Source: Candidatus Bathycorpusculum fermentans
GTDB lineage: Archaea; Thermoproteota; Bathyarchaeia; Bathyarchaeales; Bathycorpusculaceae
NCBI GenBank assembly: GCA_009787175.1
Contig: WRGM01000121.1
Location: 1-9,840, forward strand
Direction: 5' to 3'
Length of the DNA: 9,840 nucleotides
The position numbers were made by a program, and so were the translations under genes. Shown here piece after piece: positions 1 through 5,667 of this stretch. A model generated the notes under the pieces. The model worked only from the letters and a program-made list of their open reading frames with translations, was not told the origin of the DNA and ran no database searches. Each line of letters begins with the position of its first letter. Position 1 is the stretch's first letter.

Positions 1-498
1 GTTTTAAATGAGGTTATTGAGAATAAGGATTTTGTTGTGCGGGAGTTAAAAGAGCGTGTGCGTCAGGCGATTGCTGATTGTCCGAACAAAGGGGACGAAC
101 TCAAAGAAGTTTTGGCGGGGCTTGATAAGTTGTCCGATAAGAAGTCGCGGCTGATTAATATGCATCTTGACAGGCTGATTACGCTTGCCGAATATAGGAA
201 AGTCTATGCGGAGTATGAAAAGCAACAGAATCATTTGCAAAAGCGGCTGGCGGTTTTGGACGGTGAAAATAAGCTTGCGGAGGATTTGCGGCAAAAGTTG
301 GAGAGCGTTGACCAAGCTATTGAAAGTTTGGCGCGGCTTAAAGAGTTCGGCGATTCGATATGCGATGAAGTGCTTGCTAAGGTCGTTGTCGAGGGCAGGG
401 AGAAAATGTCATTTTACTTAAAAACGGGAGAAAACAAAGACCCCGCTTTTTTCAAAATACCCCTTTTGATACGTCAAGACTCCTCAACACACAACTAA
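1..498 (+). CDS. Large serine recombinase, C-terminal end (5' part outside window)
   Basis: The frame is open from base 1 without a start codon and runs 165 codons to TAA at 496-498, so this is the 3' end of a longer gene. The GTG at 37 is internal. What is visible is a charged, Leu-rich coiled-coil stretch (ELKERVRQAI, then DRLITLAEYRKVYAEYEKQ, then LRQKLESVDQAIESL). It ends in VLAKVVVEGREKMSFYLKTGE, which resembles the closing 'ekIvV..g.kIeFyLk.G' of large serine (resolvase/TndX-type) recombinases. In that family the N-terminal catalytic Ser domain, recombinase domain and zinc ribbon lie before the coiled coil, and would lie left of the window. Such enzymes catalyse integration and excision of mobile elements between att sites. 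Composition differs from the neighbours: 32 of 60 bases in 61-120 are G or C, with GCG and CGG codons, suggesting bacterial origin. A coiled coil alone would be weak evidence; the tail motif raises confidence. Confidence 0.75.
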   Translation, partial: VLNEVIENKDFVVRELKERVRQAIADCPNKGDELKEVLAGLDKLSDKKSRLINMHLDRLITLAEYRKVYAEYEKQQNHLQKRLAVLDGENKLAEDLRQKLESVDQAIESLARLKEFGDSICDEVLAKVVVEGREKMSFYLKTGENKDPAFFKIPLLIRQDSSTHN

Positions 499-523
499 AC
501 AACCCCACCCACAAACGTAAATA

Positions 524-757
524 TTATTTTCTAACACTCCCTAAGGTGGTATATAGTGGAACCCAGTAGATACCTGTAGATTCCATGACTGCTTTGTTAC
601 ATTGGTGCTCAGTTAACCAGTTTTTTATTTGTTCTATGTCTGTGATGCTGTTTGTGAAGCGATGGGTTTGTTTGTGTTGGGTTTGTGGGTCAAGTATAGT
701 TGCTACCAGTAAGTCATTATGGGCATCTATTCCACAATTTTTTTTGGTCATACTCAT
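524..757 (-). pseudogene. IS110-family transposase, N-terminal fragment
   Basis: The start chosen is ATG at 757 (MSMTKKNCGIDAHND), 8 nt after a good SD, GAGGTG; the same frame continues upstream to 850, but that part has no SD and is not transposase-like. GIDAHNDLLVATIL carries the first Asp of the DEDD RuvC-like catalytic domain, and VMESTGIYWVPLYTTL carries the conserved Glu motif of IS110 transposases. After TTL (near 541) the sequence turns into GSVRK-stop, whereas intact family members run about 300-400 residues, with a second catalytic half and a Ser-containing C-terminal domain. About 77 codons remain, so it cannot be an active transposase. The cut lies about 40 bp from the stop of the serine recombinase gene on the other strand. 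Identification is confident; the cause of truncation is inference. Confidence 0.9.
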
Positions 758-945
758 TCTTTTTTCACCTCTATTGTGTTTGGGTATGTTGAGAGAGTGT
801 TCTTTTGGATTTTTTAGACAATTTTCTATACGGGTTCGAAACCCAGCCATCTACCGCCAGGAGGACACACCCATTTCGCTACTGAGGTTTAAACCCCAAA
901 ATAATTTTCGGTGTTTTCTTCCAACATACTCTAAAACCAACTGAA
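758..945 (-). other. IS110 5' leader, candidate bridge-RNA region
   Basis: This non-coding stretch lies immediately upstream of the IS110 transposase start. Elements of the IS110 group are known to carry a structured bridge RNA in the left-end leader. Seen here: an 8-bp inverted repeat, GTATGTTG at 784-791 and CAACATAC at 922-929, enclosing about 130 bp. Inside it are a perfect hairpin GGGTT/AACCC (832-844) and a 10-bp palindrome GGTTTAAACC (886-895). The right-hand end of the feature is arbitrary because no IS terminus or target duplication was recognised. That these arms form a bridge RNA is inference. The hairpin at 832-844 also looks like a tRNA T-arm, but no tRNA can be built around it. 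Confidence 0.45.
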
Positions 946-985
946 GGTAACAGAAGGACAAAAAGGCTTTGCATCGCGCTTCAAT

Positions 986-1008
986 GAAAGTTCACTTTAT
1001 GAGCTTTC
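986..1008. repeat. 9-bp imperfect hairpin between two IS remnants
   Basis: GAAAGTTCA at 986-994 and TGAGCTTTC at 1000-1008 pair over 9 positions with one T-G wobble and a 5-base loop. On the plus strand it is followed by a T-rich run (1014-1043). It lies just beyond the 3' end of the IS481-like remnant, so it could be part of that element's end, or act as a terminator-like structure on the plus strand. The role is unknown. Confidence 0.45.
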
Positions 1009-1043
1009 GCTATTGGGTTTTGTTTTGTTTTTCATGTTTTTCG

Positions 1044-1259
1044 TCAGTTGAATGTTTTTGCTGCTAGTCCTATCCAGACTTCAGGACGCATTTTACGAAT
1101 AAAAGCCTGACTGGGAGTTTCCGCAATCTCAAGATTAAGGGCCCCATGAGGCTTCTCCTCATTATACCACAAAAGCATATCCTCCAAACTAGAAAACCAG
1201 TCACGATGATGAATATAGAGGTCATGCTGCTTCTCTACTTTATCATGTTTGAGGGAAGT
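1044..1259 (-). pseudogene. IS481/IS3-like DDE transposase, C-terminal remnant
   Basis: A minus-strand frame of 71 codons with no start codon ends in TGA (1046-1044); it is bounded upstream by an in-frame TAA (1262-1260). It begins TSLKHDKVEKQHDL, continues DWFSSLEDMLLWYNEEKPHGALNLE, then ETPSQAFIRKMRPEVW. The WYNEEKPHGALN and ETPSQAF blocks are the hallmark C-terminal part of integrase-core (rve) transposases of IS481/IS3 type, common in archaea. The fragment starts at about the place where the third catalytic acidic residue and the following helix would lie, so the DDE core is lost. It belongs to a different family from the neighbouring IS110 stub, so at least two elements have decayed here. 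Family assignment is firm at superfamily level and less so between IS481 and related groups. Confidence 0.85.
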
Positions 1260-1452
1260 TTAGCAATTTTTTGGTTGTTATGTGGATCTTTTTGGTTTTT
1301 TACCGACCTATTTATTTAATGGGCATATTGTATTTCTAATGGGGAATGATGTCGCCGTCCCAGTCTGATTACAAGATGACGAGTTTATAATTGACAGACC
1401 CCACTTCGTCCAAAAAGGGCAATGTTCCGTTGAAATGTTTAAGGTGAAGTAT
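1260..1452. other. Intergenic region upstream of the ferredoxin gene, no gene seen
   Basis: No convincing coding frame was found. T-rich runs occur at about 1266-1272 and 1288-1301. A minus-strand open frame crosses this region into the ferredoxin gene, but it is Cys/Ser/Thr-rich low-quality sequence and a shadow. The left edge is the breakpoint of the IS481-like remnant, so part of this stretch may be IS debris. The right part holds the promoter of the next gene. Confidence 0.6.
1384..1391 (+). promoter_or_regulatory. TATA-like box for the ferredoxin gene
   Basis: TTTATAAT would place an archaeal transcription start about 25 nt downstream, near 1413. That leaves a leader of about 40 nt containing the AAGGTGA SD at 1441-1447 before GTG 1453. 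Position and composition only; no upstream BRE purine motif is clear. Confidence 0.45.
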
Positions 1453-2097
1453 GTGAAGAGGAAAATTGTTAGTATAGATGAAGCATTATGTAATGGATGT
1501 GGGCAATGCATTCCAAAATGTGCAGAAGGGGCTTTACAAATTGTTAATGGCAAGGCGAGAATTGTTAGAGATACTTATTGTGCCGGTCTTGGCGCATGTT
1601 TAGGTCACTGTCCACAGGGTGCTATTAGTATAGTAGAGCGTGAGGCAGACGCGTTCAATGAAGAAGAGGTACAGATACATCTGCGTAAACAGGTGACAAC
1701 AGCATGTATTCAAACATTTACAACGTCAATGCAGAATTTTCAATGGCCTATAAAGATAGACCTTGTCTCACCTAAAGCACCGTTCTTTGAAAACGCAAAC
1801 ATTATGCTAACAGCAGATTGCGCTCCTGTAGTTCTCAAAAACTTCCACTTCCTAGCGGTAGGCAAACAAGTAATCATTGGCTGTCCTAAATTTAATGATG
1901 CACGAGCATATGCCGCTAAATTATTAGATATTTTAAAAGTAAACAATATTGCCCGCATAATGGTAATCCACATGGAAGTACCCTGCTGTACAGGCTTAAA
2001 ATGGACCGTAAATAAAGCCTTAGCTGAGTCTGGCAAAAACGTGCCTATTTTAGATCTTGAAGTAAAAATCGAAGGTGAAACCATTGAGCACAAATAA
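1453..2097 (+). CDS. Ferredoxin-domain protein with Cys-bearing C-terminal domain
   Basis: I chose GTG 1453 because AAGGTGA lies 5 nt upstream and the protein then begins VKRKIVSIDEALC, as family members do. An ATG at 1435 in the same frame adds six residues but has no SD. Residues 8-60 form a ferredoxin domain. C13, C16, C19 and C23 are classical. The second motif has C43, C49 and C53 with Leu46 where a fourth Cys is expected, so the second cluster has only three Cys ligands. I recall this substitution as typical of the family (CDGLGACLGxCP), so it is probably not a defect. Residues 95-214 form a separate alpha/beta domain with conserved-looking Cys at C123 (ADCAP), C144 (IGCPK) and C178-C179 (EVPCC). 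It is presumably a cytoplasmic electron-transfer or redox-sensing protein; partner and reaction are unknown. It is followed after 16 nt by a zinc-ribbon gene, probably in one transcript. Confidence 0.9.
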   Translation: MKRKIVSIDEALCNGCGQCIPKCAEGALQIVNGKARIVRDTYCAGLGACLGHCPQGAISIVEREADAFNEEEVQIHLRKQVTTACIQTFTTSMQNFQWPIKIDLVSPKAPFFENANIMLTADCAPVVLKNFHFLAVGKQVIIGCPKFNDARAYAAKLLDILKVNNIARIMVIHMEVPCCTGLKWTVNKALAESGKNVPILDLEVKIEGETIEHK

Positions 2098-2113
2098 TAA
2101 CGAAAAAGGCAAC

Positions 2114-2365
2114 ATGCAGAAAAACCCTGAAACCTGCCCAGGTCTACGAGACTTTATACAGCCAAAGCCCTTATACACTAACTGCCATGTATGTGGAGCT
2201 GAACTTGAGGTATGGAGCGATGAGGATAAAACCACATGTGTTAACTGCGGTGCAGAATGGAAACGCCCCGACGATAACGCCACATGCCTCTCATATTGCC
2301 ATTACGCAGACAAATGCAGAGCAATAATAGCCGAAAGAAAAAAAAATAACAAACTAATTAACTAA
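2114..2365 (+). CDS. Small Cys-rich zinc-ribbon protein
   Basis: The start chosen is ATG 2114, preceded by AAAAAGGC; in-frame GTG 2075 and TTG 2084 would overlap the end of the ferredoxin gene and lack SDs. The 83-residue product has eight Cys. C24xxC27 and C42xxC45 make a zinc ribbon (CHVCGAELEVW, then CVNCGAEW). C58, C62 and C68 sit in CLSYCHYADKC, a motif resembling the CxxWCxxAxxC tails of small archaeal and clostridial proteins. PETCPGLRDFIQPKP precedes the ribbon. There is no signal peptide or membrane segment, so it is cytoplasmic. The function is not known. Its position directly behind the ferredoxin-like gene suggests a metal-binding or assembly partner. Confidence that it is a real gene is high; confidence in any role is low. 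Confidence 0.8.
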   Translation: MQKNPETCPGLRDFIQPKPLYTNCHVCGAELEVWSDEDKTTCVNCGAEWKRPDDNATCLSYCHYADKCRAIIAERKKNNKLIN

Positions 2366-2383
2366 CTTATCACGTCAGAGAGG

Positions 2384-2403
2384 TTATTTTTAGTTTCTTT
2401 TTC
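2384..2403 (+). terminator. T-rich terminator after the ferredoxin/zinc-ribbon pair
   Basis: About 20 nt after the zinc-ribbon stop codon, the plus strand reads TTATTTTTAGTTTCTTTTTC. This is an archaeal-style intrinsic T-tract without an obvious hairpin. It separates this pair from the convergent permease gene that ends at 2479. Confidence 0.5.
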
Positions 2404-2478
2404 TAAAAAGTTATGTTAGTTCATAAAGCATAGTGATGTATTGCGGGAGGTAGGGTATAAGCGTGTCAATAAGTGGGT

Positions 2479-3279
2479 TTATTCGAGTTTTTTGTAGGTT
2501 AATGTTAGTAGGAATGCTGTAACTAGTATGAATACTATAAAGCCTGCGGTGACTATGTTAAATATTGCTGAGAGTATTATGCCTATGGTGGTGCTGGTGG
2601 TGCTAAAGAGTATTGTTGCGAGTAATGTTTTTTTGAAGGATAGGTCAAGTTTTAGTGCGCATAAGCCGGGGATTACTAGGAGGGCTACGACGAGTATTGT
2701 GCCTATGACTTTTATGGATAATACAATGGTGACTGCTATGAGTAAGTCAAAGAGGATTGTTAACTTGTTTGTTGGTATGCCCATTATTCGTGCGTCTTCT
2801 TCACAAAAGACCATGGATAATAATTCTTTACGGAAGAAGCTTATGAATAATAATACAAATACGCTTAAGCCTAGTACTAGGAGTAAATCAGTTGTGCTGA
2901 TGGTTAGAATTGAACCAAATAGATAATTAAATAGGTCAACATTAAATCCGCCTGCGAAGCTTATAAGGATTAAGCCTGTTGAGAAGCCTAAGGCTAGCAT
3001 TACAGCTACGGCTGAATCTGTGGGCGCAATTTTTTTTCTACGCATATATGATATGGCAAAGACTGCTAAAATTGAAACCCCTAAAGCAGTTACTATAGGA
3101 TTTACTCCAAGTAAAAGTCCTAAAGCTATACCGCCAAATGCGGTATGTGAAAGACCATCGCCTAACATAGCTTCTTTTTTGAGGATTAAAAACAAGCCGA
3201 CTAGACCACAAACTATTGCAACAATTATACCACCTGCTATGGCGTTTTGGAAAAAGTAATAGCCAAAAGGGTTAAACAA
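2479..3279 (-). CDS. znuB: Metal ABC transporter permease (ZnuB/ABC-3 family)
   Basis: 266 residues, very hydrophobic, with about eight membrane segments. The first is NAIAGGIIVAIVCGLVGLFLIL; the cytoplasmic loop that follows contains KKEAMLGDGLSHTAFGGIALG, the family signature of ABC-3 permeases and the contact with the ATPase. The length matches the usual 260-290. It imports a divalent metal (zinc is the default for the family) as a dimer with the ATPase encoded just upstream; the stop of that gene (3281) is one base from this start. The assigned start is TTG 3279. The only other candidate in frame is ATT 3285, which would overlap the ATPase gene; TAG at 3294-3292 blocks anything longer. 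The weak SD suggests translational coupling. It is the last gene of the operon. Confidence 0.95.
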   Translation of the reverse strand: MFNPFGYYFFQNAIAGGIIVAIVCGLVGLFLILKKEAMLGDGLSHTAFGGIALGLLLGVNPIVTALGVSILAVFAISYMRRKKIAPTDSAVAVMLALGFSTGLILISFAGGFNVDLFNYLFGSILTISTTDLLLVLGLSVFVLLFISFFRKELLSMVFCEEDARIMGIPTNKLTILFDLLIAVTIVLSIKVIGTILVVALLVIPGLCALKLDLSFKKTLLATILFSTTSTTIGIILSAIFNIVTAGFIVFILVTAFLLTLTYKKLE

Positions 3280-3280
3280 G

Positions 3281-4072
3281 TTAATGCTCAGCTACAAAAA
3301 CTCCTTCACAATTATGTTGATGATATACAAAATGAAAATGTTTCCCATACGCACGTTTAAGCAGCATGTTCGCATCTAAATTGGGAGTAATTTCTGCAAA
3401 CTCTACTGTCTTATTTATACACATTATTTTAGACATGCGACAAAAAACAGAGGTTAAATCATGAGTAACAATTAATATGGTAATTTGACGCTCAACATTT
3501 AAATCACTTAATTTTTTATAAAATTTTTCTTGCGCATTTGAATCAACACCAACTATAGGCTCATCCAACAAAATTAGCTCTGGCTTATGCGTTAAAGCCT
3601 TTGCAACAAACATACGCTGCTTCTGCCCACCAGACAATTGACTAATACGCCTATTGGCAACATCACTTAAACCCATAAAATCAAGATTCTCATCAACTAT
3701 AGCCCAGTCTTCTGGAGTAAACCGTCTACCTAACTTACCTTTTTTTATACACCCCAAGGAGACAAGTTCTCTAACAGTTAAAGGAAACTGGTCTTCAAAA
3801 TTAGTAGCCTGCTGAGAAATATAGGCAATTTTTTGCCATGACGAAAATTTAGATAACTCTGTACCAAATAAGCAAATAGACCCAGCAGTATGGGGTAAAA
3901 AACCCAGAATGGCACTTAAAAGAGTAGTTTTCCCGCCGCCGTTTGGTCCAACTATTCCTACATAGTCGCCTCTATTAATTGTAAATGCTGCATTTTCAAT
4001 TACTGGTGTACCATTACGGGTTACATTAAGACCTTTTACTTCTAATATAGACCTCGTCATAGCTTGTTGCAT
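3281..4072 (-). CDS. znuC: Metal ABC transporter ATP-binding protein (ZnuC family)
   Basis: 263 residues with all ABC ATPase motifs in order: Walker A GPNGGGKTT (42-50), Q-loop at Q87-Q88 (YISQQ), signature LSGGQKQR (146-153), Walker B ELILLDEP (165-172) and H-loop H204 (VTHD). It energises import of a divalent metal through the adjacent permease. The C-terminal tail HFHFVYHQHNCEG is His/Cys-rich, as often seen in Zn/Mn ATPases, and may sense or bind metal. Start ATG 4072 is preceded by AAAGGA with 8-nt spacing; Met at 4060 is an alternative without an SD. It lies 63 bp after the binding-protein gene and nearly touches the permease gene. Family assignment is secure; the metal is inferred. Confidence 0.95.
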   Translation of the reverse strand: MQQAMTRSILEVKGLNVTRNGTPVIENAAFTINRGDYVGIVGPNGGGKTTLLSAILGFLPHTAGSICLFGTELSKFSSWQKIAYISQQATNFEDQFPLTVRELVSLGCIKKGKLGRRFTPEDWAIVDENLDFMGLSDVANRRISQLSGGQKQRMFVAKALTHKPELILLDEPIVGVDSNAQEKFYKKLSDLNVERQITILIVTHDLTSVFCRMSKIMCINKTVEFAEITPNLDANMLLKRAYGKHFHFVYHQHNCEGVFVAEH

Positions 4073-4103
4073 AATAGCTGTCCTTTCTCATTTACTATTG
4101 TAT

Positions 4104-4113
4104 CTACTAGTAG
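4104..4113. promoter_or_regulatory. 10-bp palindrome in the gap between binding-protein and ATPase genes
   Basis: CTACTAGTAG is a perfect palindrome next to the AT-rich stretch 4114-4135, within the 63-bp gap. It could be an internal operator or the remains of a second promoter for the ATPase/permease pair. A palindrome this short may be chance. Confidence 0.2.
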
Positions 4114-4135
4114 TAATTAATTAATAAATTGTTAA

Positions 4136-5128
4136 TTATTTAGCCGCTAAACCTGTTTGTAAATTGGATAGATTTGTCTGCATTTGCTCCAAATAATCTA
4201 GGCCATCCATTGGACCTAGCATTAGGTAAAGTTTTAGCACTGTAACATTTTGACCTGTTTGGACTTGGACTTCTTTTTGTATTGTTTGAACATAATTACT
4301 TGCGTATACTGGGTCTACGTATAGTACATAGTTTTTGTATTCTTTCATTTCTTCAACTAGCTTTATTATAGTCTGAGCACTTGGCTGTTCATCTGCAGAA
4401 ACTCCAATTACACTATGCTGAGTAAAGCCATATTGATCTGCTAGATAACCAAATGCTCCATGAGAAACAAAAATAACGTTGCTATGGGTATTTGAGAGGC
4501 TATTTCGATACGTTGCATCTAATTGTTCAAGTTGTCTCTCTAAAGTGTGCCACCTTTGTGTATAGTACTCTTCATGCTGTGGATCAGCTGATATTAGAAT
4601 ATTGTAAATAATTTCAGCCTGTTGCTTAGCCATATATGGACTTACCCAAGTGTGTGGATCATATAAACCGTGATCATGAGTATCATGGTCATCGTCATCG
4701 TCGTCATCATCGTGGTCGTCATTGTGTTTGTCTTCTTTGTTTGCTATAAGTGTTAAGTCTTCAGTTGTTTCAACATTTAACCGTTTTTTTGAGTTTGATA
4801 ATGCTGGTAAGATTTCATCTTCCATCCAACTATCTGCGCCTGCACCGTTGTAGAAAATTATGTCTGCGTCTTCGGTGGCTCTTATATGTGAAACTGTGGG
4901 TTCCCAATTGTGAATTTCATTGTTATTGGGGATAAGTTGAGTTACTTCTACATAGTCCCCGCCGATTTGCTGTGTTATGTATGTTAGGGGGTAGAATGTT
5001 GTAACAATTTTTAATTTATCTGATGATTTAGTGGAGGAGGTACTTATGGAGGAATAGACGATAAAAGTTGTAACTAATAAGCTTATGATTATGATACCTG
5101 CGAGGAGGATTTTTTGATTATGGTTCAT
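4136..5128 (-). CDS. znuA: Metal ABC transporter substrate-binding protein (ZnuA-like)
   Basis: 330 residues. A hydrophobic N-terminal segment (8-26) without a lipobox Cys probably anchors the protein outside the membrane. The solute-binding fold starts at KLKIVTTFYPLTY. Likely ligands are H73 (EIHNWEPT), H159 (DPHTW), H223 (SHGAFGY) and D272 (YVDPVYASNY). A His as third ligand, in the place of the Glu seen in Mn-binding PsaA-type proteins, favours zinc. Residues 134-153 form a His/Asp-rich loop with a run of eight Asp, like the flexible loop of ZnuA proteins, which captures metal. ATG 5128 has no SD, and a TATA-like box lies about 22-29 nt upstream, fitting a leaderless transcript. It is the first gene of the operon, divergent from a NikR-like regulator. 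Zinc is the best guess; nickel cannot be excluded given that regulator. Confidence 0.93.
   Translation of the reverse strand: MNHNQKILLAGIIIISLLVTTFIVYSSISTSSTKSSDKLKIVTTFYPLTYITQQIGGDYVEVTQLIPNNNEIHNWEPTVSHIRATEDADIIFYNGAGADSWMEDEILPALSNSKKRLNVETTEDLTLIANKEDKHNDDHDDDDDDDDHDTHDHGLYDPHTWVSPYMAKQQAEIIYNILISADPQHEEYYTQRWHTLERQLEQLDATYRNSLSNTHSNVIFVSHGAFGYLADQYGFTQHSVIGVSADEQPSAQTIIKLVEEMKEYKNYVLYVDPVYASNYVQTIQKEVQVQTGQNVTVLKLYLMLGPMDGLDYLEQMQTNLSNLQTGLAAK
4670..4729 (-). repeat. Low-complexity His/Asp codon tract in the ZnuA-like gene
   Basis: This encodes residues 134-153, a run of GAC/GAT codons mixed with CAT/CAC, including eight Asp in a row (140-147). On the plus strand it appears as GTC/ATC triplets. 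Such tracts can change length by replication slippage; codons are mixed, so it is not a pure microsatellite. Confidence 0.8.
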
Positions 5129-5149
5129 AAGCGTTTTTCGACATACAGA

Positions 5150-5166
5150 TTATTAAACTTGTTTAA
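5150..5166 (-). promoter_or_regulatory. TATA-like box with overlapping inverted repeat, ZnuA promoter
   Basis: On the minus strand TTTAATAA (5157-5150) lies 22-29 nt before the ATG at 5128, right for a leaderless archaeal transcript. A perfect 6-bp inverted repeat with a 2-bp centre, TTAAAC-TT-GTTTAA (5153-5166), overlaps it. A repressor bound there would block TBP. Binding by the divergent NikR-like protein is inference. Confidence 0.5.
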
Positions 5167-5182
5167 AACATTAATAAAACTT

Positions 5183-5195
5183 GAGTAAAACACTC
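5183..5195. promoter_or_regulatory. Inverted repeat in the divergent region, possible operator
   Basis: GAGT and ACTC arms separated by AAAAC lie midway between the two divergent promoters. The arms are only 4 bp, so this is a weak candidate operator that could also be chance. Confidence 0.2.
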
Positions 5196-5210
5196 CAAAA
5201 ATTACTAAAA

Positions 5211-5220
5211 ATTATTAATA
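5211..5220 (+). promoter_or_regulatory. TATA-like box for the NikR-like gene
   Basis: ATTATTAATA lies 31-40 nt before ATG 5251, where no SD is visible; a start site about 25 nt downstream would give an almost leaderless mRNA. TTATTAAT here (5212-5219) is the exact reverse complement of ATTAATAA at 5170-5177, a second, wider inverted pair. Confidence 0.4.
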
Positions 5221-5250
5221 CACTAGGCACATGTTAACAAACAGATCAAC

Positions 5251-5646
5251 ATGACAATAATAAGCCTATCCATACCTGACGTTTTAGTCACACAAATAGA
5301 CCAAGCCATAAAAGAAAAAGGCTACGCTAGCAGATCAGAAATCACCCGCCAAGCCCTAAGACATTACCTAACAGAAGACCTAACAATAGAAAACACACAC
5401 GGAGAAACCGTAGCCACAATAACCCTCATCTACAACGAAAACATTAACAGACATCAACTATTCGAAGCCCAGCACATACACAGTGGTCTAGTAACAACAT
5501 TCCTCCACACTCACATACACCAAGGACACTGCTTAGAAGTACTAATACTAAAAGGACAAGCAAACCTTATAAAAAAATTCATAGACAAACTACGCCAAAA
5601 CGAGCAAATAACCCAAATCAAAACCTCAATCATAAACCAAAAATAA
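5251..5646 (+). CDS. nikR: NikR-family metal-responsive transcriptional regulator
   Basis: 131 residues, the usual NikR length. Residues 1-45 form a ribbon-helix-helix DNA-binding domain (ISLSIPDVLVTQIDQAIKEKGYASRSEITRQAL). Residues 50-128 form the ACT-like tetramerisation and metal domain. The four high-affinity nickel ligands of E. coli NikR (H76, H87, H89, C95) line up with H75 (QHIHSG), H86 and H88 (LHTHIHQ) and C94 (HCLEV), an offset of one, so the metal site looks intact. It is transcribed divergently from a ZnuABC-type operon across 122 bp holding several inverted repeats. This suggests that it regulates that operon and probably itself. NikR normally responds to nickel while the transporter looks zinc-type, so the cognate metal is open. 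There is no SD; the mRNA is likely leaderless. Confidence 0.93.
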   Translation: MTIISLSIPDVLVTQIDQAIKEKGYASRSEITRQALRHYLTEDLTIENTHGETVATITLIYNENINRHQLFEAQHIHSGLVTTFLHTHIHQGHCLEVLILKGQANLIKKFIDKLRQNEQITQIKTSIINQK

Positions 5647-5667
5647 CAAAACAATAAGTAAGTAAAA

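Noticed and set aside
828..850. tRNA-like T-arm (GGGTTCGAAACCC)
   Set aside because: The stem pairs only 3 bp in T-arm register and no acceptor, anticodon or D arm can be drawn on either strand, so it is better explained as a hairpin in the IS110 leader.
585..944. Plus-strand open frame of 119 codons antisense to the IS110 stub and leader
   Set aside because: Phe/Cys-rich shadow of the transposase reading frame; no SD or recognisable motif.
981..992. TTCAATGAAAG resembling a CRISPR repeat end
   Set aside because: Occurs once, with no second copy or regular spacing in the window.
1308..1553. Minus-strand open frame of 81 codons across the ferredoxin start
   Set aside because: It overlaps the ferredoxin domain antisense, has no family features or SD, and its Cys content merely mirrors the other strand.
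2528..3259. Two plus-strand open frames inside the permease gene
   Set aside because: Antisense shadows of a clear membrane permease; their composition reflects the complementary hydrophobic codons.
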